This document shows positions 35,441 to 43,386 of a stretch of 64,000 nucleotides of DNA, piece by piece. The DNA comes from Chitinophagaceae bacterium. Its GTDB lineage: Bacteria; Bacteroidota; Bacteroidia; Chitinophagales; Chitinophagaceae. A program made the translations under genes and the position numbers. The first letter of the stretch is position 1. Every line of letters begins with the position of its first letter. The notes beneath the pieces were generated by a model, which saw nothing but the letters and a program-made list of their open reading frames with translations, did no database searches and was not told the origin of the DNA. The stretch is from positions 31,835 through 95,834 of the forward strand of contig CANBQT010000006.1 in assembly GCA_947371755.1 (NCBI GenBank), in the 5' to 3' direction.

Positions 35441-37855
35441 TTAAAACCCATTCGCATTTAAAATAGCTTTTTGCCATGGAAACCATTGCTGTGTTGCGAT
35501 ATAATTGCTGATTGGTTTTCTATACTGATCCTGTAAATAAAAATATTTAAGTAGATCATTCGCAGGGCCACTTAGTCGTACATTGGCACTCAATAAACCA
35601 TCTATTAAATTTGCAGTTAGGTTTTCATCAAAATAATTCATCCTTTTTAAAGCTGAGAAAGCATTCCCTCTTGTTCTAAATTCATAAGAACTACTTGTAA
35701 GGTTTACTAGTTCATCTGCAAATTGTTTCTTCCCTGTATAGATGTAGGAAATTTCTAACCAACGCACTTTTACATGTTTCCCTAAGTTGCCCTCTATATT
35801 CTTTGTAAGATTTAAATAGCTTAGAGTCTTAGCTGAATTCAATGCAGTTAACTTTTGTAACGATAATTCAACTATTTCATAAGAAGAATCTGTAAGTAAT
35901 TTTTCAAAATCTGATATTAATCCCAGGTTAATAGGATTTACATTTCTCAAAGCAGCTTTCCTGACAGCTACATCCTTGTCGATCAAGGCCTCTTTAATTA
36001 GTGGTATACTTTGTGCATCATTTGCTAATTGTGAAATCACTTCAGATCTTACAGCAAAGAATTTTTCTGTTCTGAAAGCTTTCTCTAAAACTGTTCTCTT
36101 TTTTTCTATATCAATACCACGCATTGCCATCACAGCATCATATCGGTCTAGCATGTTTTCTGCTTTGATAGCCTGGGAGGCAAGCATTTCAAATGGCTTC
36201 TCAAATGAATAAGATTTTAATACCTCATTGCCCGGATCAAAAAGTATATAATCTAACTTCTTAGATTCAGTATTCTGAATATCTATGATCTCAGTTTGCT
36301 CCTGTATGGTATACTGTTTTTTAAAACTAGTTCCATCCTTATAAACAACTTCTATCCAAATGGGCATTCTATATAATCCATTCTTATACCCAGTAACATC
36401 CGTCAAAGCTTGCGTTTGTCTTACCACAACAGTTGTTTTAGTGCCCGCATCTGAGTAACTGATATGATAATTAGGCTCTCCGCCTCTATTTAACCATTCT
36501 GTCCAAAACCAGTCCAATTGCATTCCTGTTGTTTCTTCAAAGGCAATCAATAAATCGTGCGTATCTACATTTTGATAAGCATGTTTTTCTAAATAATGTT
36601 TAATGGCTTTATTGTATACTTCTCTCCCACCTACCACTTGCTTGAGCAAATTTAAAACGAATGCACCTTTTCCATATACCCTTGTACCGCCACCCTCACT
36701 GTGCGCCACTGCAAATTTGTTTTTCAATGATTCATCAACCGACGCATTTTGTGCACCCCTTCTAGACCAGTTAAAATAATCATCTCCAAATACTTCTCTC
36801 TCAAACATCTGATTATAATAAGTTGCAAAACTTTCCTGTAGCCATTGATGTGCATCACTAAGTGCCGTTACACAATCTCCAAACCATTGATGTGCCAATT
36901 CATGTGCATTCACTCCTACATAATTTCTATCCACTAAGCCTCGGGTATCTACTGCATAAAAATCTCCGTAAATAGTAGCTGTAGTGTTTTCCATAGCACC
37001 AAACATATAATCCTGGACTGGAATTTGAGAATACGATTCCCATGGATATTTTACTCCAATCTCTTTTTCAAAAAAATCAACCATTGCTTCGCTATATTGA
37101 TATACCGGCTCTACTCGTTCTTTCCATTCTGGATAATAATACAAATGCATCGGCAATCCTGATGAAGCATGCGTTTCTTTGATATCGTATTTGCCAATTC
37201 CCAACATGATCAGATAGGGAGATTGAGGATGACTCATCACATAATTCCAGGTGATAGTACCATCTGTATTTTCATGTTTATCTGCCAATTTTCCATTTGA
37301 TAAAACCTTATAATCTTTATCGAAAGTCACGCTCATTTCAGTCAATAATTTATCATTACGCTCATCATACATCGGAATCCAATTTCTATTATCAATTTGC
37401 TCTCCCTGACTCCAGATCTGTTTTCTGCTTAAATTGTTTTTATCATTCCAGCCAATAAAATAGAGGCCCACCCTTGGCTTTGCTTCATAGGAAATGGTCA
37501 TTTCATATGGTACATTCCAAACCAATGGTTCAATTGGCAATACAGTAATACCAGCGCTATCAGTAGTATATTTAGTTGGCTGTCCATTAATTGTAAGTTC
37601 TTTTACCTGCATTTTTATCCCATCTAAAAAAAAGGAAGAGACTTTCGGCCTGAGCGGACTAAACTGATAGGCAACTTTTCCAATCACTATACCTTTTGGC
37701 GCATCGAATGACAAAGCAACTTTTATCTTACTAAAGTCTAATTGATGATCTCTGGGTACTGCCGCCGCATCCTCAATAAAACTTGTTGTTCGCAATTGCG
37801 CGTTCATAGTAAAAGATGTCATGATCAAAAAGGGTAAAACCAGAAATCGTTTCAT
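35441..37855 (-). CDS. Exported M1 family aminopeptidase
   Basis: The 804-residue zinc aminopeptidase has a signal peptide (ending MNAQ, residue 20), the exopeptidase motif GAMEN at 286-290, zinc ligands H318ELAH322 and E341, and a C-terminal helical-repeat region (HEAT-like, residues about 560-804). All catalytic residues are present. It is expected in the periplasm or on the outer membrane, trimming peptides for uptake. Monocistronic, divergent from the Gfo/Idh/MocA gene. Confidence 0.94.
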   Translation of the reverse strand: MKRFLVLPFLIMTSFTMNAQLRTTSFIEDAAAVPRDHQLDFSKIKVALSFDAPKGIVIGKVAYQFSPLRPKVSSFFLDGIKMQVKELTINGQPTKYTTDSAGITVLPIEPLVWNVPYEMTISYEAKPRVGLYFIGWNDKNNLSRKQIWSQGEQIDNRNWIPMYDERNDKLLTEMSVTFDKDYKVLSNGKLADKHENTDGTITWNYVMSHPQSPYLIMLGIGKYDIKETHASSGLPMHLYYYPEWKERVEPVYQYSEAMVDFFEKEIGVKYPWESYSQIPVQDYMFGAMENTTATIYGDFYAVDTRGLVDRNYVGVNAHELAHQWFGDCVTALSDAHQWLQESFATYYNQMFEREVFGDDYFNWSRRGAQNASVDESLKNKFAVAHSEGGGTRVYGKGAFVLNLLKQVVGGREVYNKAIKHYLEKHAYQNVDTHDLLIAFEETTGMQLDWFWTEWLNRGGEPNYHISYSDAGTKTTVVVRQTQALTDVTGYKNGLYRMPIWIEVVYKDGTSFKKQYTIQEQTEIIDIQNTESKKLDYILFDPGNEVLKSYSFEKPFEMLASQAIKAENMLDRYDAVMAMRGIDIEKKRTVLEKAFRTEKFFAVRSEVISQLANDAQSIPLIKEALIDKDVAVRKAALRNVNPINLGLISDFEKLLTDSSYEIVELSLQKLTALNSAKTLSYLNLTKNIEGNLGKHVKVRWLEISYIYTGKKQFADELVNLTSSSYEFRTRGNAFSALKRMNYFDENLTANLIDGLLSANVRLSGPANDLLKYFYLQDQYRKPISNYIATQQWFPWQKAILNANGF

Positions 37856-37968
37856 ATTATTTTATTTGGAATTGCCTAAGATACGTTATAATGATTTTTC
37901 GAACATCGAAAATGACAAACCCGAATATTATATGAATTGGGTGTAAGTTTGAAAGAGAAATATTTAAA

Positions 37969-38973
37969 ATGAGTATCACTACTGTAGAAGCAAAAATCAA
38001 TTCGCTAAACTGGGGGATCATTGGTTGCGGAAACGTAACTGAATTAAAAAGTGGTCCTGCTTTTAATAAAGTTCCATATTCAAAGCTTGTTGCAGTGATG
38101 AGAAGGGATGCTGACAAGGCAAAAGATTATGCTATCAGGCATCAAGTACCAAAATGGTTTCACCAGGCTGATGATTTAATAAACGATCCCGATATTACTG
38201 CCATCTATATTGCAACACCTCCAAAATATCACGAAGCTTATGCCATAGCTGCTATGAAAGCAGGAAAACCAGTATATGTTGAAAAGCCCATGGCAATTGA
38301 TGTTGCCTCTTGTTATAGAATAAAAGATTATTCAGAAAAATCCGGAATAAAATTATCCATCGCACATTATAGAAGGGCATTACCTATGTTTCTAAAAGTG
38401 AAACAATTATTAGATGAGAAATGCATTGGCGAGATCAAATTAGTAACTATCAAAATGTTACAGCCCGACCAATCTGTGATGATTGCTAAAACTTCTGAGA
38501 ACTGGAGAGTTGATCCGAGCATTTCAGGGGGTGGCATTTTTTATGATCTTGCTCCACATCAATTAGATCTTGTTCATTATTTCTTTGGAAAGGCTAGTTC
38601 ATTTTCTGGCATTGCAACTAATCAAGCAGGTTTATACCAAGCAGAAGATATCGTAACAGGAAGTATGCTATTGGAGAACAATATTATTTTTAATGGTGTC
38701 TGGTGTTTCACAGTAGCAGCAAATATGGAAGAAGATCTTTTTGAAATCATTGGCTCAAAAGGCAAGATCAGCTTTCCCGTTTTCGGCAATACTATAGAAA
38801 TTGAAATGGAAGGACAAAAAGAGCAAATCAGTTTCGCGAAAGAACCACATATTCAACAACACATGATTGATAAAGTGGTGCAGTACTTTTTAGGTGCTGA
38901 ACAGAATCCTTGTTCTGCTTCAGATGCCATTCAATCTATGGAATTGATGGAGAACTTTGTGTATGGGAAATAA
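37969..38973 (+). CDS. Gfo/Idh/MocA family oxidoreductase
   Basis: The 334-residue NAD(P)-dependent sugar or polyol dehydrogenase has the Rossmann motif GIIGCGNVTE at about residues 16-25, YIATPPKYHEAYAIAAM, and the catalytic EKP in VYVEKPMA. The C-terminal half contains GGGIFYDLAPHQLDLV with the family's conserved His. No signal peptide is present. The downstream CDGSH gene starts 27 bp after the stop, so the two may be co-transcribed. Substrate unknown. Confidence 0.92.
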   Translation: MSITTVEAKINSLNWGIIGCGNVTELKSGPAFNKVPYSKLVAVMRRDADKAKDYAIRHQVPKWFHQADDLINDPDITAIYIATPPKYHEAYAIAAMKAGKPVYVEKPMAIDVASCYRIKDYSEKSGIKLSIAHYRRALPMFLKVKQLLDEKCIGEIKLVTIKMLQPDQSVMIAKTSENWRVDPSISGGGIFYDLAPHQLDLVHYFFGKASSFSGIATNQAGLYQAEDIVTGSMLLENNIIFNGVWCFTVAANMEEDLFEIIGSKGKISFPVFGNTIEIEMEGQKEQISFAKEPHIQQHMIDKVVQYFLGAEQNPCSASDAIQSMELMENFVYGK

Positions 38974-39000
38974 ACCAATACCTTGCACGAAATAGAAAAC

Positions 39001-39225
39001 ATGTCAACTAAAATAACTGTCAAGGATAACGGCTCTTTAAAGGTAGAAGGAGATTTTGAGATCGTGGATAAAGATGGAAAGACTTACAACTTAGCCGGTA
39101 GGGAAGTTGTAAGTCTTTGCCGTTGCGGATTAAGCAAGAACAAACCATTTTGCGATGGCTCTCACAAAGGTCATTTTGAACATACAGCCATTGCGTTTGA
39201 CCTGCCTCCTAAAAAAGTAGATTAA
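39001..39225 (+). CDS. CDGSH iron-sulfur domain protein
   Basis: The 74-residue protein has the 2Fe-2S-binding CDGSH motif C40-R-C42...C51-DGSH55 (CRCGLSKNKPFCDGSH). The ATG at 39001 is preferred over a TTG at 38983 in the same frame. An upstream 20-residue beta-like segment (ITVKDNGSLKVEGDFEI) is common in bacterial CDGSH proteins. The cluster is typically redox-active and labile. The gene follows the oxidoreductase by 27 bp and ends 3 bp from the convergent cyclophilin stop codon. Confidence 0.93.
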   Translation: MSTKITVKDNGSLKVEGDFEIVDKDGKTYNLAGREVVSLCRCGLSKNKPFCDGSHKGHFEHTAIAFDLPPKKVD

Positions 39226-39228
39226 TTT

Positions 39229-39675
39229 TTATAGGATCTCAATTTTTGTCATTACATCTCCACCTTTGATCTCATCGATTATTTCAACACCATCGATGAC
39301 TCTTCCAAAGCATGTATGTACTCCATCCAGATGGCGAGTACCGGCTCTGTTATGACAAATAAAGAATTGTGATCCTCCAGTGTTGCGTCCGCGGTGAGCC
39401 ATTGACATCACGCCACGATCATGAACTTGCTTTTCGCCACTGGTTTCACATTGAATAGAATATCCAGGGCCACCAGCACCTGTTCCATCAGGACAACCTG
39501 CCTGCACCATAAAATTTGGAATCACACGGTGAAAAGTAAGTCCATTATAAAAACCCTGTCTGATTAATTTTTTAAAGTTCGCAACTGCTATTGGCGCTGC
39601 ATCATCGTACAATTCAAATGTCATGACACCCTTAGCTGTATGAATTTTGCCCTGTGTTAGTTTTTCTTCACTCAT
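39229..39675 (-). CDS. Cyclophilin-type peptidyl-prolyl isomerase
   Basis: The 148-residue protein is a complete cyclophilin: FHRVIPNFMVQAG with the catalytic Arg, GTGAGGPGYSI, MAHRGRNTGGSQFFIC and a conserved HLDGVHTCFGRV. No signal peptide is visible, so it is cytoplasmic. It catalyses proline isomerisation during folding. The stop codon lies 3 bp from that of the convergent CDGSH gene; transcripts therefore overlap. Confidence 0.95.
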   Translation of the reverse strand: MSEEKLTQGKIHTAKGVMTFELYDDAAPIAVANFKKLIRQGFYNGLTFHRVIPNFMVQAGCPDGTGAGGPGYSIQCETSGEKQVHDRGVMSMAHRGRNTGGSQFFICHNRAGTRHLDGVHTCFGRVIDGVEIIDEIKGGDVMTKIEIL

Positions 39676-39716
39676 GATTAAATTTTTTGCGAAACTACAG
39701 TTTTATCTGCTACCCT

Positions 39717-39724
39717 TAGCTTTG
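39717..39724 (+). promoter_or_regulatory. -7 box for the methyltransferase gene
   Basis: TAGCTTTG is a full TAnnTTTG match. Transcription would begin near 39731, 17 nt before the CTG at 39748. A TTTG lies 27 nt upstream (39686-39689), a longer spacer than usual, so the -33 element is uncertain. Confidence 0.35.
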
Positions 39725-39747
39725 CATCAGATTCAAACATAAACAAC

Positions 39748-40356
39748 CTGAAAAAGAAATTAGAAATAGTTCGGATTAATTATTGTGAGCTTCAACTATG
39801 GGTTCCTGATCAGGCTGATTTACAATTGGTCTATTCCAACATCAACCATAAAACTAGTTTTCCTTTTTGGGCCAAACTTTGGCCATCTGCATTTGCATTA
39901 TGCCATTTTATGCAGGAACAGCCAGATTGGGTGACCAATAAAAAAGTGCTGGAATTAGCCGCCGGATTGGGTTTGCCCTCCTTATTTGCTTCCCAATATG
40001 CAGCATCTGTACTTTGTAGCGACTACAATCAAGAGGCAGTAAGGTTTATTAAAGAAAACATTGGACTAAACGGGATCAGTAATATGACAGCTTCGATAAT
40101 CAATTGGACCAAAATACCGGAAGACATCGATTCAGAAGTCATTTTAATGAGCGATGTTAATTATGATCCAGAGGATTTTGAAAATCTATTACAACTCATC
40201 CTTCTATTTTTATCAAAAGGCAAAACCATTTTATTAAGCACTCCACAAAGACTGGTTGGAAAGGCATTTATAACAGCACTCTTGCCTTTTTGCAAAGTGA
40301 ATGAAGAAAAATGGCAGGATCAGGTTGCCATCAATGTATTGGTTTTAAAAAACTAA
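39748..40356 (+). CDS. Class I SAM-dependent methyltransferase with non-ATG start
   Basis: Homology-like sequence begins upstream of the first standard start: the frame reads LKKKLEIVRINYCELQLW before the TTG at 39826 and is open from 39682. No ATG or GTG occurs in frame before the conserved PFWAKLWPSA segment; CTG at 39748, 17 nt after a likely transcription start, is the best candidate, giving 202 residues. The SAM-binding glycine motif is LELAAGLGLPSLFA, later LMSDVNYDP. The family (nicotinamide N-methyltransferase-like / PF10294) methylates proteins or small molecules; target unknown. Confidence 0.7.
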   Translation: MKKKLEIVRINYCELQLWVPDQADLQLVYSNINHKTSFPFWAKLWPSAFALCHFMQEQPDWVTNKKVLELAAGLGLPSLFASQYAASVLCSDYNQEAVRFIKENIGLNGISNMTASIINWTKIPEDIDSEVILMSDVNYDPEDFENLLQLILLFLSKGKTILLSTPQRLVGKAFITALLPFCKVNEEKWQDQVAINVLVLKN

Positions 40357-40396
40357 TCATTCATTTGTATTTTCACCATTTTAAAGCATTTTTTAA

Positions 40397-41011
40397 ATGG
40401 AAGGGATAAAAAATATCATATTTGATTTAGGGGGTGTATTGTTAAATATCGACTTTTCAATTACTGAAAAAGCCTTTATAGAACTCGGCGTTGACCGATT
40501 CTCAGATATGTTTACCCAACATCATTCGAATGATTTGTTTGTGCAATTAGAGACCGGAGCCATTAGTCCTGAAGAATTTTATAAAGCTTTTAGGAAGGGC
40601 ACTGACACTGAATTAAGCGATAATGACATTAAAAAAGCCTGGAATGCATTATTGCTCGATTTTAGGATGCCAAGCCTGCAATGGCTGGAAACCATCAAAA
40701 CCAAGTATCGAATTTTCTTGTTTTCAAATACTAATCAGATCCACCACGATGCATTTATAGCATCTTATAAGGAACTTACAGGCAATGGGGATTTTGATAC
40801 ATTTTTTGAAAAAGCATACTATTCACAACATATAGGGATGCGAAAACCAAATCCCGAACCCTTTTTACATATTCTACAGGAACAAGGTATTCTGGCTAAT
40901 GAGACTTTGTTTATTGATGACACCATCAAAAACATTGAAACAGCACAATCATTGGGATTAAAAACCATCCATTTACAATGGCCAATAACGGTACCTGAAC
41001 TCGGTTTATAG
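40397..41011 (+). CDS. HAD family hydrolase (YihX-like phosphatase)
   Basis: This 204-residue HAD-IA phosphatase has the nucleophile D10 in FDLGGVLL, motif II SNT (FLFSNTNQ), the motif III lysine in MRKPNPEPF and the motif IV acidic pair FIDDTIKN. The second Asp of DxD is replaced by Gly (DLGGV), as in the YihX/epoxide-hydrolase N-terminal branch. Substrates of this branch are sugar phosphates. The gene follows the methyltransferase by 40 bp and converges with the DUF4834 gene. Confidence 0.92.
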   Translation: MEGIKNIIFDLGGVLLNIDFSITEKAFIELGVDRFSDMFTQHHSNDLFVQLETGAISPEEFYKAFRKGTDTELSDNDIKKAWNALLLDFRMPSLQWLETIKTKYRIFLFSNTNQIHHDAFIASYKELTGNGDFDTFFEKAYYSQHIGMRKPNPEPFLHILQEQGILANETLFIDDTIKNIETAQSLGLKTIHLQWPITVPELGL

Positions 41012-41019
41012 GAAAAAAA

Positions 41020-41253
41020 CTAAGATTTCACCTCTTCGTATTCAATATAATCCTTATCAGCATTGGGTTGGGCAGCTTTTTGAGGCTGAGCTGCCTGCTT
41101 GGCTTGTTGCTGTTGAAATTGTTGTTGCTGTTGTTGCATTTGACGTACTTTCTCACTCATTTGAGAAGTGGCTTTGCTAACCGGGATAATCAGTTCAAAT
41201 ACCAGTTTATAGATCAGGTATATAACCAGCCCGTAAAAAATAAGCTTAATCAT
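41020..41253 (-). CDS. DUF4834 family small membrane protein
   Basis: The 77-residue protein has an N-terminal membrane helix (IKLIFYGLVIYLIYKLVF) followed by a glutamine/alanine-rich stretch and a C-terminal DKDYIEYEEVK motif that is conserved in DUF4834 of Bacteroidota. The polyglutamine tract comes from cag/caa codons and could vary in length between strains. It sits upstream of, and divergent from, rimP. Function unknown. Confidence 0.85.
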   Translation of the reverse strand: MIKLIFYGLVIYLIYKLVFELIIPVSKATSQMSEKVRQMQQQQQQFQQQQAKQAAQPQKAAQPNADKDYIEYEEVKS

Positions 41254-41361
41254 AATGAAACAAAGATACTAATCCGAAACACTTAGGATGTTAAAGAGAT
41301 GAAAATCGGCACAAAATATCTTTATTAGGGTTGGAGAGGCTGATATACGGTTAAAACCAGA

Positions 41362-41394
41362 TTTGGAAGTATTCGATCATTTTCATTACATTTG
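41362..41394 (+). promoter_or_regulatory. Promoter of the rimP-nusA-infB operon
   Basis: TTTG at 41362-41365, 21 nt spacer, and TACATTTG at 41387-41394 form a full match to the Bacteroidota -33/-7 consensus. Transcription should start near 41401, about 109 nt before the rimP ATG. Confidence 0.65.
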
Positions 41395-41412
41395 CAATGG
41401 AAATAAACAATT

Positions 41413-41446
41413 GAAGGGAACGGCTACCGTTCCCTTCTCCTTTTTA
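41413..41446 (+). terminator. Terminator-like hairpin in the rimP leader (possible attenuator)
   Basis: Perfect 11-bp arms gaagggaacgg/ccgttcccttc with a 3-nt loop at 41413-41437 are followed by tccttttta. It begins only about 12 nt after the predicted transcription start and precedes rimP on the same strand. No upstream plus-strand gene needs it as terminator. A second, weaker stem (tacctg...caggta) lies at about 41448-41479. Confidence 0.65.
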
Positions 41447-41509
41447 CATACCTGAAGTTTCGTCAAAAAATGACAGGTATTCGTAGTAAAACCTGCGAAA
41501 TTTTTGAAG

Positions 41510-41974
41510 ATGGAAGTAAGAATACAACAAATAGAAGCACTCATCGGCCAAATCTTAGCTGACGAACCAACCTATTTTTTAGTGAGTGTTAAAATCAAGC
41601 CTACCAATAATATCAAAGTATTTTTTGATGGTGATGAAGGAATATCCATTGAGAAATGTGTGAAATTCAATCGTGCGCTTTACAAAATGATTGAAGAAAA
41701 AGCTTGGTACCCTGAAGGTGATTTTTCTTTGGAAATATCTTCTCCGGGAATTGATGAACCTTTGATATTACAACGCCAGTATTTTAGAAATGTGGGGAGA
41801 GATTTGGAAATAATATTTACAGATGGTTCTACCAAAATTGGCACGCTTATGGCAGTTACAGCTGAAGATATCTTGATCCAAACAACAGAAGGAAAAGGGA
41901 AAAAGGCAGTAACGCAACAATTACTTGTTCCATTTAATAATATAAAAACAACAACGGTTCAAATTAAATTTTAA
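41510..41974 (+). CDS. rimP: Ribosome maturation factor RimP
   Basis: This 154-residue protein needed for 30S subunit assembly contains the RimP core LEISSPGIDEPL (the YRVEVSSPG-like motif) followed by the C-terminal SH3-like domain. A TTG at 41504 in frame is less likely than the ATG at 41510. It is the first gene of the conserved rimP-nusA-infB operon. Its leader contains a terminator-like hairpin, consistent with attenuation control of the operon. Confidence 0.95.
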   Translation: MEVRIQQIEALIGQILADEPTYFLVSVKIKPTNNIKVFFDGDEGISIEKCVKFNRALYKMIEEKAWYPEGDFSLEISSPGIDEPLILQRQYFRNVGRDLEIIFTDGSTKIGTLMAVTAEDILIQTTEGKGKKAVTQQLLVPFNNIKTTTVQIKF

Positions 41975-42015
41975 TCAGTTGCAGAATATCTGCAGAGCGA
42001 AAAAAAAATTAAGTT

Positions 42016-43266
42016 ATGGCTAGTATCAACCTGATTGAGGCATTCCAGGAATTCAAAGACGCTGAGAATATTGATCGTCCTACGATGATGAAAGTGGTAG
42101 AAGACGTTTTTAAAACCCTTTTGCGCAAAAAATTTGGAAGTGATGATAACTTCGACGTGATCGTAAACGCCGAAAAAGGAGATTTGGAAATCATTCGTCG
42201 TCGTATGATTGTAGACGATGGCGAAGTGCTGGATCCCTTGGCAGAAGTGGCTTACACCGATGCGGTTAAAATTGAACCCGATTTCGAAGTTGGTGAAGAA
42301 CTATACGAAGAAATAGATATACTGGATTTTGGACGCCGTGCCATTCTTGCGGCTAAACAAACTTTAGCAAGTCGCATCAGCGATTTGAAAAAGAATGTTT
42401 TGATTCAGAAATATGGTGCGCGTGTGGGTGATATCATCAGTGCTGAAGTGTATCAGGTTTGGAAAAAAGAAGTATTGCTTTTGGATGAAGAAAGTAACGA
42501 ACTGATCCTTCCAAAATCAGAACAAATTCCTCAGGATTATTTCAAGAAAGGTGAAAATATTCGTGCAGTTGTTGCAAGAGTTGATCTTAAAAATAACAAT
42601 CCGGTAATCATACTTTCTAGAACTAGTCCGTTATTCCTTTCTAAATTACTGGAAATTGAAGTACCTGAAATTTTTGATGGTTTAATTGCTATTAAGAAGA
42701 TTGTTCGTGATCCAGGTGAAAGAGCAAAAGTAGCTGTTGAAAGTTACGATGATCGTATCGATCCAGTTGGTGCTTGCGTTGGTATGAAAGGAAGCCGTAT
42801 TCACGGAATTGTTCGTGAATTGAAAAATGAAAATATTGATGTAATCAACTTCACTACCAATATTCAATTGTTGATCCAACGATCTTTAACTCCTGCTAAG
42901 ATTAGTTATATCGAATTAGATAATGAGAAAAAGCATGCAGAAGTTTATTTAAAGGCAGACCAGGTTTCTTTAGCAATTGGTCGCCGTGGGGTAAACATCA
43001 AATTGGCATGTGAATTAACTGGATATGAAATCGATGTATTCCGTGAAGATGAAGAAGTAGTGGATGAATTCGATATCGACTTAGAAGAATTCAGCGACGA
43101 GATTGAAACATGGATCATCGACGAATTCAAGCGTATTGGTTGTGATACTGCCAGAAGTGTTCTGAAATTATCAGCTGAAGAGCTCGAAAGAAGAACTGAT
43201 CTGGAGAAAGAAACCATTGCGGAAGTTCGCAAAGTATTGGAAGATGAATTCAATACTGAAGAATAA
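42016..43266 (+). CDS. nusA: Transcription termination/antitermination factor NusA
   Basis: The 416-residue protein has the NusA N-terminal domain, an S1 domain (ARVGDIISAEVYQVWKKE) and tandem KH domains (GACVGMKGSRIHGIVRELKNE and AIGRRGVNIKLAC). The C-terminal acidic AR repeats of E. coli NusA are absent and replaced by a short acidic helix-hairpin-helix-like tail, normal for Bacteroidota. It binds RNA polymerase, affects pausing and termination, and in other bacteria autoregulates this operon. It lies 41 bp after rimP. Confidence 0.97.
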   Translation: MASINLIEAFQEFKDAENIDRPTMMKVVEDVFKTLLRKKFGSDDNFDVIVNAEKGDLEIIRRRMIVDDGEVLDPLAEVAYTDAVKIEPDFEVGEELYEEIDILDFGRRAILAAKQTLASRISDLKKNVLIQKYGARVGDIISAEVYQVWKKEVLLLDEESNELILPKSEQIPQDYFKKGENIRAVVARVDLKNNNPVIILSRTSPLFLSKLLEIEVPEIFDGLIAIKKIVRDPGERAKVAVESYDDRIDPVGACVGMKGSRIHGIVRELKNENIDVINFTTNIQLLIQRSLTPAKISYIELDNEKKHAEVYLKADQVSLAIGRRGVNIKLACELTGYEIDVFREDEEVVDEFDIDLEEFSDEIETWIIDEFKRIGCDTARSVLKLSAEELERRTDLEKETIAEVRKVLEDEFNTEE

Positions 43267-43386
43267 GCAGCTTAATAGAAGCTATCTTTGTCTGACTCTT
43301 GATATATACTATCGGGTTCGAGAAGATAGATGAGAGATATATAAAAAACTGGGTTCGGCCCTGTTTTGTTGACTAAAAAAAACTGA

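Noticed and set aside
41059..41140. CAG/CAA-rich tract as a possible microsatellite
   Set aside because: It is the glutamine-rich coding part of the DUF4834 protein; codons are mixed, so it is not a simple tandem repeat.
43310..43325. GGTTCGA word resembling a tRNA T-arm between nusA and infB
   Set aside because: No acceptor stem, D-arm or anticodon arm can be built around it; the region is ordinary leader sequence.
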